64,000 nt of DNA from Gammaproteobacteria bacterium (GTDB lineage: Bacteria; Pseudomonadota; Gammaproteobacteria; Methylococcales; Methylomonadaceae), in contig JAHJSQ010000038.1 in NCBI GenBank assembly GCA_018830325.1, positions 1-64,000 on the forward strand, given 5' to 3'. The notes beneath the pieces were generated by a model that saw nothing but the letters and a program-made list of their open reading frames with translations, had not been told where the DNA came from and ran no database searches. A program made the position numbers and the translations under genes. Below are positions 56,048-64,000 of the stretch, in pieces (positions within the stretch are counted from its first letter, which is position 1; each line of letters begins with the position of its first letter).

Positions 56048-57540
56048 TAGTGCCCTCCCATGATTTTTTCGATTTCTTCCGGCTTGTCGTGTACGCCGAA
56101 CCGGTCGACAATCGTCGTGGTGGCTTCGTTCATGCCGATAATTTCGACTTCAGCGCCTTCGCGCCGGAACTTGATCACGACCTTGTCCAATGCCGTGACC
56201 GAGGTTATATCCCAAAAATGCGCGCGATGTAAATCGATGACGACTTTTTCGACCGCTTCTTTAAAATCGAACGATTGAATGAATTTTTCGGCTGAATTGA
56301 AAAACACCTGACCGACCACACGATAGATTCTGACGTTTTGATCTTCGTCGATTTCCGATTCGACATATAGAAAATGACTAATCTTGTTGGCGAAAAACAA
56401 CGACGCCAATAGCACGCCGACGAATACGCCGATCGCGAGATTATGCGTAAATACCACTACGATCACAGTCATGCTCATAACGACACTGCTCGAGAGGGGA
56501 TGTTTCTTCAAATCGAGAATCGAACGCCAACTGAAGGTACCGATCGACACCATGATCATGACGGCCACGAGCGCGGCCATCGGAATTTTCGAAATCCATT
56601 CGTCGAGAAACACCACCATGATCAGCAGTAGTGTACCAGCCGTCAACGTCGACAATCGTCCGCGACCGCCCGATTTGATGTTAATTACCGATTGTCCTAT
56701 CATCGCGCAGCCTGCCATGCCGCCGAGCAGACCCGCACCGATATTAGCTAAACCTTGGCCTTTACATTCGCGGTTCTTGTCGCTGCTGGAATCGGTCAGA
56801 TCGTCGATGATCGTCGCTGTCATCAACGATTCGAGCAAGCCCACCACGGCCAAGGACGTTGAATAAGGAAAAATAATTTTTAGGGTTTCAAGCGTCACCG
56901 GAACTTCCGGCCACAAAAATATCGGCAAATCGTCGGGCAGCTCACCCATATCGCCGACCGTGCGAATATCTAAACCCAAATAGATCGACAAGGCCGTTAA
57001 TGCGGCGATGCAAAGCAACGGCGACGGCACCGACTTCCCGATCACCGGAATCAACGGAAACAAATAAATAATCCCTAGTCCGCCTGCGGTCATCGCGTAG
57101 ACATGCCAGGTCACGTTGGTCAATTCCGGCAATTGCGCCATGAAGATCAAAATCGCCAAGGCATTGACGAAACCGGTTACGACCGAGCGCGACACGAAAC
57201 TCATAAGACTGCCGAACTTGATGTAGCCGGCGACGATCTGCAGCGCGCCGGTCAATAACGTCGCCGCCAACAAATATTGCAGTCCGTGATCCTTGACCAA
57301 GGTCACCATCAACAAGGCCATCGCCCCGGTCGCGGCAGATATCATGCCGGGACGACCGCCAACGAACGCGGTCACGACCGCAATACAAAACGATGCATAG
57401 AGGCCGACTTTCGGATCGACGCCGGCAATGATCGAGAATGCGATCGCCTCGGGAATCAGTGCGAGCGCAACGACGATGCCGGCCAATAAATCCCCCCGGA
57501 TATTGCCGAGCCAATCTTGTTTTTTCGATAAAAAGAGCAT
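56047..57540 (-). CDS. SulP-family anion transporter with STAS domain
   Basis: A 497-residue transporter. The membrane domain (about 1-385) has the family start [58 protein letters not shown] and [25 protein letters not shown] domain ends it (about 400-490: [22 protein letters not shown]). SulP members of this type move sulfate or bicarbonate; BicA-like bicarbonate uptake is plausible but the substrate cannot be fixed here. It heads a two-gene unit with the Usp. Confidence 0.92.
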   Translation of the reverse strand: MLFLSKKQDWLGNIRGDLLAGIVVALALIPEAIAFSIIAGVDPKVGLYASFCIAVVTAFVGGRPGMISAATGAMALLMVTLVKDHGLQYLLAATLLTGALQIVAGYIKFGSLMSFVSRSVVTGFVNALAILIFMAQLPELTNVTWHVYAMTAGGLGIIYLFPLIPVIGKSVPSPLLCIAALTALSIYLGLDIRTVGDMGELPDDLPIFLWPEVPVTLETLKIIFPYSTSLAVVGLLESLMTATIIDDLTDSSSDKNRECKGQGLANIGAGLLGGMAGCAMIGQSVINIKSGGRGRLSTLTAGTLLLIMVVFLDEWISKIPMAALVAVMIMVSIGTFSWRSILDLKKHPLSSSVVMSMTVIVVVFTHNLAIGVFVGVLLASLFFANKISHFLYVESEIDEDQNVRIYRVVGQVFFNSAEKFIQSFDFKEAVEKVVIDLHRAHFWDITSVTALDKVVIKFRREGAEVEIIGMNEATTTIVDRFGVHDKPEEIEKIMGGH

Positions 57541-57772
57541 GGTATTCCTGTCAATACAAAACCGTCGACAGCCGGTCCGACCGCCGAATGAAAATTAAGA
57601 GAACAAATAGCTCACTCCACTCCCGTATCCTGCCCTGTTTACGAGACGAAAAGAGCCTTCGCAGTCTGTAATCAAATGTTGAGTGGTTAAGAAAATCAGG
57701 GAAAACGCTAAGGTGGCGTATGTGTATGAGTCATCGAGAATAAATTTAATAGTGTAGGAATCCGGTTTAACT

Positions 57773-58300
57773 TCATAGCGTCAACCAAAACAGCAGCAGC
57801 GCCAGGCCGGCCAAGTAAGCAGCCGTCAGTTTAATTTTCTGTTTCGGCAATAACGCCTGCCAATAAGCTAATTTTCTTCTTTTATATTTAAGACAGGCTG
57901 CGTAAGAGTTTATTTTCAAGCGCCTGACAAGACCCGGAAATGCGTAGACGAGACGATAAAACCCATACAGTCCGATCAACAAAATCGCATTGACGATAAT
58001 CGTCTCGCTCTGATGATGATCGGTATGCAACAGATGTTCGAGTATTTCTTCGATGTAGCCTTCGATAAACTCGATTAGCAGATGCAGGATTTCGAAAACC
58101 GAATGCACGATTTCGACTGCAAAATCCAGCAGGTCTTCGAAAAAAAACAAAATGACAAACAACCATAAAAACTGTCGAGCGACTCTTGCGAGCATTTGCC
58201 GATCGCTTTCGTAGGGCAATGCCGGAGCGGGCTTTTTAAATAAACCGACTATCCATCCGTTCGTTTGCGATCCCTTCAGTTTTCTAATGAAATCAAACAC
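57773..58300 (-). CDS. Membrane protein of unknown function
   Basis: A 175-residue protein I do not recognise. It has an N-terminal cytoplasmic leader, a membrane segment (QFLWLFVILFFFEDLLDFAV), an unusually Glu-rich helix with histidines (LLIEFIEGYIEEILEHLLHTDHHQSET), a second segment (IIVNAILLIGLYGFYRLVYAF) and a third at the C-terminus (AAYLAGLALLLFWL). The EHLLHTDHHQSE stretch could bind a metal. It lies between the SulP and MarR genes on the same strand. Confidence 0.65.
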   Translation of the reverse strand: MFDFIRKLKGSQTNGWIVGLFKKPAPALPYESDRQMLARVARQFLWLFVILFFFEDLLDFAVEIVHSVFEILHLLIEFIEGYIEEILEHLLHTDHHQSETIIVNAILLIGLYGFYRLVYAFPGLVRRLKINSYAACLKYKRRKLAYWQALLPKQKIKLTAAYLAGLALLLFWLTL

Positions 58301-58349
58301 AATTTGCCTTTGATGTTATTGCCGCGTGTTACGGCACCGAAAGAGAATT

Positions 58350-58784
58350 TTAGGACATATCGTGCTCTTTGCCGCAAATAGCCCCTTTAACCCGGCACAA
58401 TAGCCGGGTGACCAATGCTTGCTCATCCGGCGACAATGCGCCTAACACCTCGGCTTCAACCTGATCGGCAATGTCCCATAATTTTTGCATGACCGGCAAT
58501 GCATTTGCGGTCAACTCGAGCCGATAGACGCGCCGATCATCGCTGTCTTTGATGCGGCGCACCAAATTCCGCGCTTCGAGTTGATCGAGCTGCTTGACCA
58601 GTGTGATCGGTTTGATATCGAGAATATCGGCCAAATCGACTTGTCGGCAGTTAGGGTTTTCGGACAAATGCACCAAGACCCGCCATTGCGAATGAGTAAT
58701 ACCGATAATTTCGGCATTTTTATTAAACCGCTGACGAATGACGTGACTGATTTCGTAGCTGAGAAAGCCGAAACGAAAATGCAT
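58350..58784 (-). CDS. MarR-family transcriptional regulator
   Basis: A 144-residue winged-helix repressor. Seen: ITHSQWRVLVHLSENPNCRQVDLADILDIKPITLVKQLDQLEARNLVRRIKDSDDRRVYRLELT, the typical DNA-binding core with the D-x-R-R wing. It may control the membrane protein gene that follows on the same strand 49 bases away, or itself through a palindrome just upstream of its start. Confidence 0.9.
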   Translation of the reverse strand: MHFRFGFLSYEISHVIRQRFNKNAEIIGITHSQWRVLVHLSENPNCRQVDLADILDIKPITLVKQLDQLEARNLVRRIKDSDDRRVYRLELTANALPVMQKLWDIADQVEAEVLGALSPDEQALVTRLLCRVKGAICGKEHDMS

Positions 58785-58796
58785 ATAGATTGGCTT

Positions 58797-58825
58797 TAAT
58801 ATAGTAAGCGAGGGGTATTATATTA
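58797..58825. promoter_or_regulatory. Palindrome upstream of the MarR gene, candidate operator
   Basis: TAATATA and TATATTA are perfect inverted arms separated by 15 bases, ending 13 bases upstream of the MarR start codon. A direct repeat AGATTGGCTT occurs on both sides (58787 and 58826). Position and symmetry fit an autoregulatory MarR site. Confidence 0.4.
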
Positions 58826-59492
58826 GATTGGCTTAAACGCAACAAGTATAAATTTGGTTGAAAACAATCCCAGCGCTGAAGACGAACACTCAATTTCCTT
58901 AAATCATCAAGCAATATAGATCGTTGAGGAACACTAAAATCCTGACAATAACCATACTTATAAGTTATCAAAAAACATGCCGTCACATTTTTACTCATTC
59001 TTGTATCATTTAGCCCAAATACAACAATATTTTGCATAATGCCAACAGCATTACTATAATCATTATCGAACTTAGGTTTGGGTTGAAACTTGAAAAATGC
59101 CTGTGTTTGATTTCATTCCAAAAAGCACGCCCTCTTATTCGAATGAATGAAACTAGTATTCACTCATCTTTACAATGTCGGGTGAAAATCGTTTAGCTCA
59201 GCGTAATTCCGCTCATCCTTCGACAGGACTCTCCTGAGCGCAGCCAAAAGCTCAGGAGAGCAGATTTACTCTTACCTTTCAAGACAAGATTAACTGAGTA
59301 CTTGGGTCTCAGCAACCGATTTTCGGAAGTTATATGAACAATATCCTTACCAAACTATTAATGGCTCCGTTTTAGAAACGAAGCAAGATACGCTTGCGCC
59401 TTAACAAGTCGCTTAATCGACAAGGCATGATCGAATATATTGTAATTCCGCATCCTTAACACGACAGCCAACGAACTACCCGCCCCTAAATC
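58826..59492. other. Intergenic region between marR and hpnN
   Basis: About 670 bases between divergent genes. The only clear structure is an 11-base-pair hairpin at 59229-59260 (CTCTCCTGAGC / GCTCAGGAGAG) preceded by CATCCTTCGACAGGA. It is related to the insert within the repeat at 12888-13079. The rest is AT-rich with no recognised gene; the hpnN promoter should lie here. Confidence 0.45.
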
Positions 59493-62108
59493 ATGGCAAA
59501 ACATACAGCATCGATACAAACCCGCTTGTTCGAATCCATAGCAAAACTTCCTTTACGTTTTCCTTGGATTTTATTGTCGCTATTTGTTTTGTTATGCGCT
59601 CTGAGCCTGAACTACACAATCAAAAATCTCGGTATCAACAACAACACCACCGAGTTGTTGTCTCAAGAACTGCCATTTCAAAAAGTCAGACACAGATTGG
59701 ATAAAGCATTTCCGCTTGATGCTGCCGCGATCATTGCCATTGTCGAATCGGACACACCCGAAGAAACCTCTCTCGCCGCCACATATCTAGAACAGGATTT
59801 ACAAAAGAAGCGAAACCTATTCGAATCGGTTTACATTCCTGGAGACAATCCGTTTTTCCGGCGACAGGGTTTTTTATTTCTGGAATTGAACGAACTCGAA
59901 GCCTTGTCGGAAAAACTCGTCGACGCCCAGCCGTTTATCGGGCATCTATCCAAAAATTATCATTTCGCGGGCTTTTTAGACATCCTCTCGCTGGCGCTAA
60001 CAGAAAGCGACCGAGAATTAGCGATGCCGCTCGCCCCGTTATTAAGCGCTTTCAATCAAACGCTGTCAGCAACCCAAGAAAACCGCCATCATTATTTGTC
60101 TTGGCAAAAACTGCTGACCGAAGGCAGCTTCGAAAAAGACCAAACCCGCCGTCTCGTCATCGCTAAACCGCATCTCGATTTCAGCGATTTGATGCCGGCA
60201 GAAAAACCCATGGACTACCTCAGAGCGCTTTCCGAACAAATGCAATCGCGGTTTCCGGGCGTGCGTCTGAGCTTCACCGGCGAAGTCGCATTGGAACATG
60301 AAGAAATGGAAAGCCTTAATGAAAGCATGGTCATTTCCGGAATTATCTCTTTAATATTAGTTTGTTCCGCGCTTTGGCTAGGGCTTCGCTCGGTAAGATT
60401 GGTTTTCTCGACCTTCATCGCATTGATCGCCGGACTCGTCCTAACCGCGGGTTTCGCAGCTGCCTCCATTGGCCACTTGAATCTAATCTCGGTCGCATTC
60501 GCAGTTTTATATATCGGACTGGGCGTCGATTTCGCAACCCACCTATGCTTGCGCTATCAAGAGTGTCGTCTGCATGCCATGCCAACCGATGCGGCCATTT
60601 CGGATAGTATTCATACGGTAGGCCCATCATTGTTTTTATGCGCCTTGACGACCGCGATCGGCTTTTTCGCATTCATACCCACCGACTTTAAAGGCGTTTC
60701 GGAACTCGGCATCATTTCCGGCGCAGGAATGTTTATCGGCTTGGCGATTTCACTACTTCTACTGCCCGCCTTGTTGAAGTTGATGCATTTCAAACCGATA
60801 AGCGCGAAACCAACCGCAACACTACCGGATTGGCTCTATCAATTTCCATTCCGCCATTCCCGATCAATCCGCAAGATCGCATTATTACTGGCGGTTACTA
60901 GCGGCATTATTTTGACGCAATTGACTTTCGATTCGAACCCAATCCATCTACGAGACCCGAAGACCCCGTCGGTTGTCGCCTTTAAAAAATTATTGCAAAG
61001 TAAAACCGACTCGCCGTTCATCATTTCCGCACTAACCGATAGCCAGGAAGACGCCGACAAACTGGCCGCGAAATTCAGCGCCTTAACGAGCGTTCATCAA
61101 GCGATCACACTGAGCGATCTAGTCCCCGAACAGCAAGACGAAAAACTCGGCATCCTCGACACGCTCAACTTGATCATGCCCGCGCAGCTCGATCGATTCG
61201 ACCACGCTTACGAAAAATCCGATGTCAGAAACGCTTTGAAGCAATTCGACCAATCGTTGCAACAAACCTTAGAACAAAAGTCCCCACCGGCATCTGTCGA
61301 ATTGCTTGAACAACTTCATCGAAACATTCAAGCTTTCATCGACCATGCCGACAAGGCAGAACAACCCGATTCGGTCTATTCGCAGCTGGAAACCAATGTG
61401 ATGATTTTATTGCCGGAAACGATGCGCATGTTGCGGGATGGCCTAACCGCTACCGAATTCGCAATCGACGACATTCCCGAAACTGTCAAAAGCCATTGGA
61501 TCAGCCCTAACGGCATCGTTCGACTGCTGGTTCTACCCGAGCAAGACCTCAACGACCCCGGACATCTAAAAGTATTCGTCAATCAAGTACTTGACACCTA
61601 TCCGCAAGTATTCGGCCTGCCGATTGGCGACGTCACTTCCGGGCAAGCCGTCGTCGACGCGTTTATACAAGCCTTTTCAAGCGCCTTGGCGTTTATCGTT
61701 ATTTTATTACTCGTAATCACCCGCAGTATCAAGACGACAATATTGATCATTGCGCCGCTATTATTGGCCGCAATCCTGACCGGCGCATTCAATGTCCTGC
61801 TCAATAATCCGTTCAATTTCGCGAATATCATCGTCTTGCCTTTGCTGTTGGGGATGGGGGTCGACAGCGCAATTCATATCGTGCATCGATTGCAACACAA
61901 GCAAAGCCAAACCGACTTGCTGCAATCGAGTTCGGCGCGCGGCGTGTTTTTCAGCGCATTGACGACACTGTGCAGCTTTACGAGCCTGGCGTTTACCTCG
62001 CACATGGGAATCGCCAGTATGGGTTTATTATTATCGGTCGGTATTACGATGACTCTAGCCAGCAGCTTGATTGTTCTACCGGCGTTAATCAATCCAAATA
62101 AAACCTAA
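59493..62108 (+). CDS. hpnN: Hopanoid RND-type transporter HpnN
   Basis: An 871-residue inner-membrane transporter of the MMPL/RND superfamily that moves hopanoids toward the outer membrane. The first helix (PWILLSLFVLLCALSL) precedes a large periplasmic domain (about 45-275). Helices 2-6 include GLRSVRLVFSTFIALIAGLVL and VLYIGLGVDFATHLCLRY; the second half repeats this plan, with a periplasmic domain (about 480-715) and LPLLLGMGVDSAIHIVHRL. The G-x-G-V-D motif in both halves is typical. No squalene-hopene cyclase or other intact hpn gene is in the window. Confidence 0.93.
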   Translation: MAKHTASIQTRLFESIAKLPLRFPWILLSLFVLLCALSLNYTIKNLGINNNTTELLSQELPFQKVRHRLDKAFPLDAAAIIAIVESDTPEETSLAATYLEQDLQKKRNLFESVYIPGDNPFFRRQGFLFLELNELEALSEKLVDAQPFIGHLSKNYHFAGFLDILSLALTESDRELAMPLAPLLSAFNQTLSATQENRHHYLSWQKLLTEGSFEKDQTRRLVIAKPHLDFSDLMPAEKPMDYLRALSEQMQSRFPGVRLSFTGEVALEHEEMESLNESMVISGIISLILVCSALWLGLRSVRLVFSTFIALIAGLVLTAGFAAASIGHLNLISVAFAVLYIGLGVDFATHLCLRYQECRLHAMPTDAAISDSIHTVGPSLFLCALTTAIGFFAFIPTDFKGVSELGIISGAGMFIGLAISLLLLPALLKLMHFKPISAKPTATLPDWLYQFPFRHSRSIRKIALLLAVTSGIILTQLTFDSNPIHLRDPKTPSVVAFKKLLQSKTDSPFIISALTDSQEDADKLAAKFSALTSVHQAITLSDLVPEQQDEKLGILDTLNLIMPAQLDRFDHAYEKSDVRNALKQFDQSLQQTLEQKSPPASVELLEQLHRNIQAFIDHADKAEQPDSVYSQLETNVMILLPETMRMLRDGLTATEFAIDDIPETVKSHWISPNGIVRLLVLPEQDLNDPGHLKVFVNQVLDTYPQVFGLPIGDVTSGQAVVDAFIQAFSSALAFIVILLLVITRSIKTTILIIAPLLLAAILTGAFNVLLNNPFNFANIIVLPLLLGMGVDSAIHIVHRLQHKQSQTDLLQSSSARGVFFSALTTLCSFTSLAFTSHMGIASMGLLLSVGITMTLASSLIVLPALINPNKT

Positions 62109-62170
62109 ACTCCGCCACTAACGTTATTGACGATTAACTATCCATCGTTATTTCTATTTATGTTAAAGAT

Positions 62171-62527
62171 ATGATTAAACATTATTTTCAACTCTTATTT
62201 GTAATACTATCGCTCAATGCGAGTACTGTCTCAGCACATGCCGTTGTCACCAATACTTCCTTAAAGATCGACCCGATCAAGGCCGGTACCGAAAGCAAAG
62301 TATCGCTTACCTTTAATTCGAGAGTGGAATTGGCTTTATCTCATTTCGATCTGGTCAAAAAAAACGATGTGCATGAGAGACTCCACGTCAATCGAGGTAA
62401 AATCCGCGGAGAAGTCGTCATCGATATTCCTCCGTTAGAACCCGGAGAACATGCGATCCGTCTCAAGGTGTTCGCGGCCGACGGTCACTTGACCGAAGAT
62501 ATCATTCGTTTTTTTGTCATTGAATAA
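62171..62527 (+). CDS. copC: CopC-domain copper-binding protein
   Basis: A 118-residue periplasmic protein. The signal peptide ends VSA and the mature protein starts HAVV, placing a histidine at position 1, the usual Cu(II) ligand. The C-terminal DGHLTED carries the conserved Asp and second His. The family is small, beta-sandwich and single-domain here. It lies 11 bases before copD and presumably passes copper to it. Confidence 0.88.
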   Translation: MIKHYFQLLFVILSLNASTVSAHAVVTNTSLKIDPIKAGTESKVSLTFNSRVELALSHFDLVKKNDVHERLHVNRGKIRGEVVIDIPPLEPGEHAIRLKVFAADGHLTEDIIRFFVIE

Positions 62528-62538
62528 AGGCATTGGTA

Positions 62539-64000
62539 ATGGGCGGATTAGCTGATTTTTTGGATTCTCTGGTCGGCGGAGTCGACCGCGTATTTTTTAG
62601 CGTGGCGATAGGCGGTTTGATCTGGGGCATGTTTATGCTGAAACCTTGGTCGAGGAGATACGATGAAAAACATTTATCGTCGACCGTCACACTGATTTAC
62701 TATGGTGCATTTGGCCTCGCGTTAACGCAAGGCTTCGCGCTGATAATAAAAGTTTGGCTGATGAACGTGACGCTAGGCGTCTGGCCGTTCCCGGCCTTTG
62801 CCGATACGATTCAGTTCAAGGCAGGCATGGTGCGCATGATCGTGATGGGCTGCCTGGCCTTTTATGTCGGGAGCAAGCTCAGTCTTCAACCGACTTCTAA
62901 GAACGCCTGGTATAACGCAACCGCCTTAGCGATTCCGGCACTGATCGCCGGCGCCTGGCTCGCTCACGGTGCGGGACGCTTCGATGGCCGTATACAATTG
63001 ATGACGATAACAGTCATTCACCAAATCGCCGCGGCAGCATGGGTCGGCGGTGTCTTTCAATTAATTAACATTTGGCGATTAAGCACACGTAACGCAATCG
63101 ATCCGATGTTGTGGCCCAACTTTTTGAAACAATTTGGGAAACTCGGCCTGGTCTCGCTCGCGGTCCTAATGGCGACCGGCCTTCCGATGGCGATCGGCTA
63201 TATCGATAGTTGGAACGGATTCATCGGCACCGGCTACGGCAACTTATTACTGGTCAAACTGCTCTTGCTAGCCATAGCTTTGTTTTTAGCTTATTTAAAC
63301 AATCGCGGCACGCGTGAATTCTTCGAGCAGAACCGCGAGACGCTGCTATTCCGCGAGATTCCAAGTTATATTCAAGCCGAAACATTCCTGTTGGTTAGCA
63401 TTCTATTCACAGCCGTCAGCCTTGCAACCCAACCGCCGGCGATCGATATCCCGAAAACCACCGCGACCTGGCAGGAAACGCTCGCCACTTTCAAACCACG
63501 GATTCCACTAACAACATCTCCGACTCACGAAGAGTTAATGGCCGGCGAACCCGGCAGAACCGCAATCATAGGCCAAGTTCCGTCGCGCGCGAGTACCGAA
63601 TGGTCGGACTACAACCACAATGTAGCCGGCATTTTCGTTACAACGATCGCAGTTTTAGCCATCATTGCATCACTTCGTCCGCCTCCGTCGCATCGCGGTC
63701 CTTACTGGCCGCTCGGCTTCGCTTTTCTCGGCCTTTTCCTGTTTATACGTAGCGACCCCGAAGCGTGGCCACTCGGCCCCATCGGCTTTTGGGAAAGCAC
63801 ATTAGAGAGCGGCGAAATTCTGCAACACCGTATCGCGACTTTCATGGCGTTCATGATGGGGGTCATGGAATATAAGGCGCGCCACCCCAATAACTCGAAT
63901 AAGAAACTTATCTATATGTTTCCGCTGCTCGGAGCCTTCGGTGGCCTGATGTTGCTGACACACTCGCATGTCGGTTTTCAACCTAAAACAGCTTTCTTAA
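62539..64000 (+). CDS. copD: CopD-family copper transport membrane protein (partial)
   Basis: An open frame from ATG 62539 to the right edge, at least 487 codons without a stop. It has many membrane segments. CopD features include VDRVFFSVAIGGLIWGMFML, TVIHQIAAAAWVGGVFQLI with the conserved His and Trp, and VSLAVLMATGLPMAIGYID. The last visible part LGAFGGLMLLTHSHVGFQPK is typical of the C-terminal region of long CopD proteins. It follows copC by 11 bases and likely imports copper. Confidence 0.88.
   Translation, partial: MGGLADFLDSLVGGVDRVFFSVAIGGLIWGMFMLKPWSRRYDEKHLSSTVTLIYYGAFGLALTQGFALIIKVWLMNVTLGVWPFPAFADTIQFKAGMVRMIVMGCLAFYVGSKLSLQPTSKNAWYNATALAIPALIAGAWLAHGAGRFDGRIQLMTITVIHQIAAAAWVGGVFQLINIWRLSTRNAIDPMLWPNFLKQFGKLGLVSLAVLMATGLPMAIGYIDSWNGFIGTGYGNLLLVKLLLLAIALFLAYLNNRGTREFFEQNRETLLFREIPSYIQAETFLLVSILFTAVSLATQPPAIDIPKTTATWQETLATFKPRIPLTTSPTHEELMAGEPGRTAIIGQVPSRASTEWSDYNHNVAGIFVTTIAVLAIIASLRPPPSHRGPYWPLGFAFLGLFLFIRSDPEAWPLGPIGFWESTLESGEILQHRIATFMAFMMGVMEYKARHPNNSNKKLIYMFPLLGAFGGLMLLTHSHVGFQPKTAFL

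Overview
This is chromosomal DNA of a gammaproteobacterium. The block aroQ-accB-accC-prmA-DUF3426-...-dusB-fis-purH-purD is a gammaproteobacterial arrangement. The hopanoid gene hpnN, remnants of other hopanoid genes, a VPLPA-type exosortase, a SulP-Usp pair and dense families of short palindromic repeats suggest a methanotroph-like member of the Methylococcales. That placement is an inference: no methane or methanol oxidation gene lies in the window, and no tRNA or rRNA gene was recognised.

Layout. Positions 1-20,100 are accessory-like. They hold an IS66 transposase end against a shortened alpha carbonic anhydrase, a GAF-PAS sigma-54 activator, a DUF3300/DUF2950 secreted pair, a PAS histidine kinase with a FixJ-type regulator and a convergent single-domain receiver, several envelope lipoproteins (DUF3313, VWA-OmpA, DUF1254/1214), an AI-2E transporter and an alpha-amylase pseudogene. 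The long gaps here are full of short repeats. Positions 20,095-38,000 are a housekeeping core: uvrD, DUF2892, fxsA, cutA-dsbD-tlpA, aroQ-accB-accC, prmA, DUF3426, rlmI with two small cysteine-rich genes, dusB-fis, purH and purD. Positions 38,482-50,017 hold a NIT-ANTAR nitrate-type antiterminator, then the phosphate system read leftwards (pstS-pstC-pstA-pstB-phoU, with a Pho box), sixA, and a CHAD protein with a ParA ATPase. Positions 50,074-53,593 carry a WecA-like glycosyl-1-phosphate transferase and an XrtD-EpsI exosortase behind a leader terminator. Positions 54,317-55,084 are a graveyard of TraR/DksA, hpnO and epimerase fragments. The right end has Usp-SulP, a MarR regulator, hpnN and copC-copD, with copD running off the edge.

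The most unusual content is the repeats. At least four families of short non-coding elements with inverted ends are present. One (ends TTAACCCAGC) occurs three times, and each time its terminal TTAA forms the stop codon of the neighbouring gene. A second (ends TATACC..TCG) interrupts the alpha-amylase gene. A third (ends around AAATAACTTC) supplies the last codons of uvrD and bounds a three-gene block. A fourth has CCTAAAAAGAG ends. The second and third families share a core, so they appear modular. The other striking feature is a run of nine GGTATG hexamers in the ATP-lid region of the histidine kinase.

Limits: all family assignments come from reading the sequence. No similarity search, structure prediction or genome-wide repeat count was possible.
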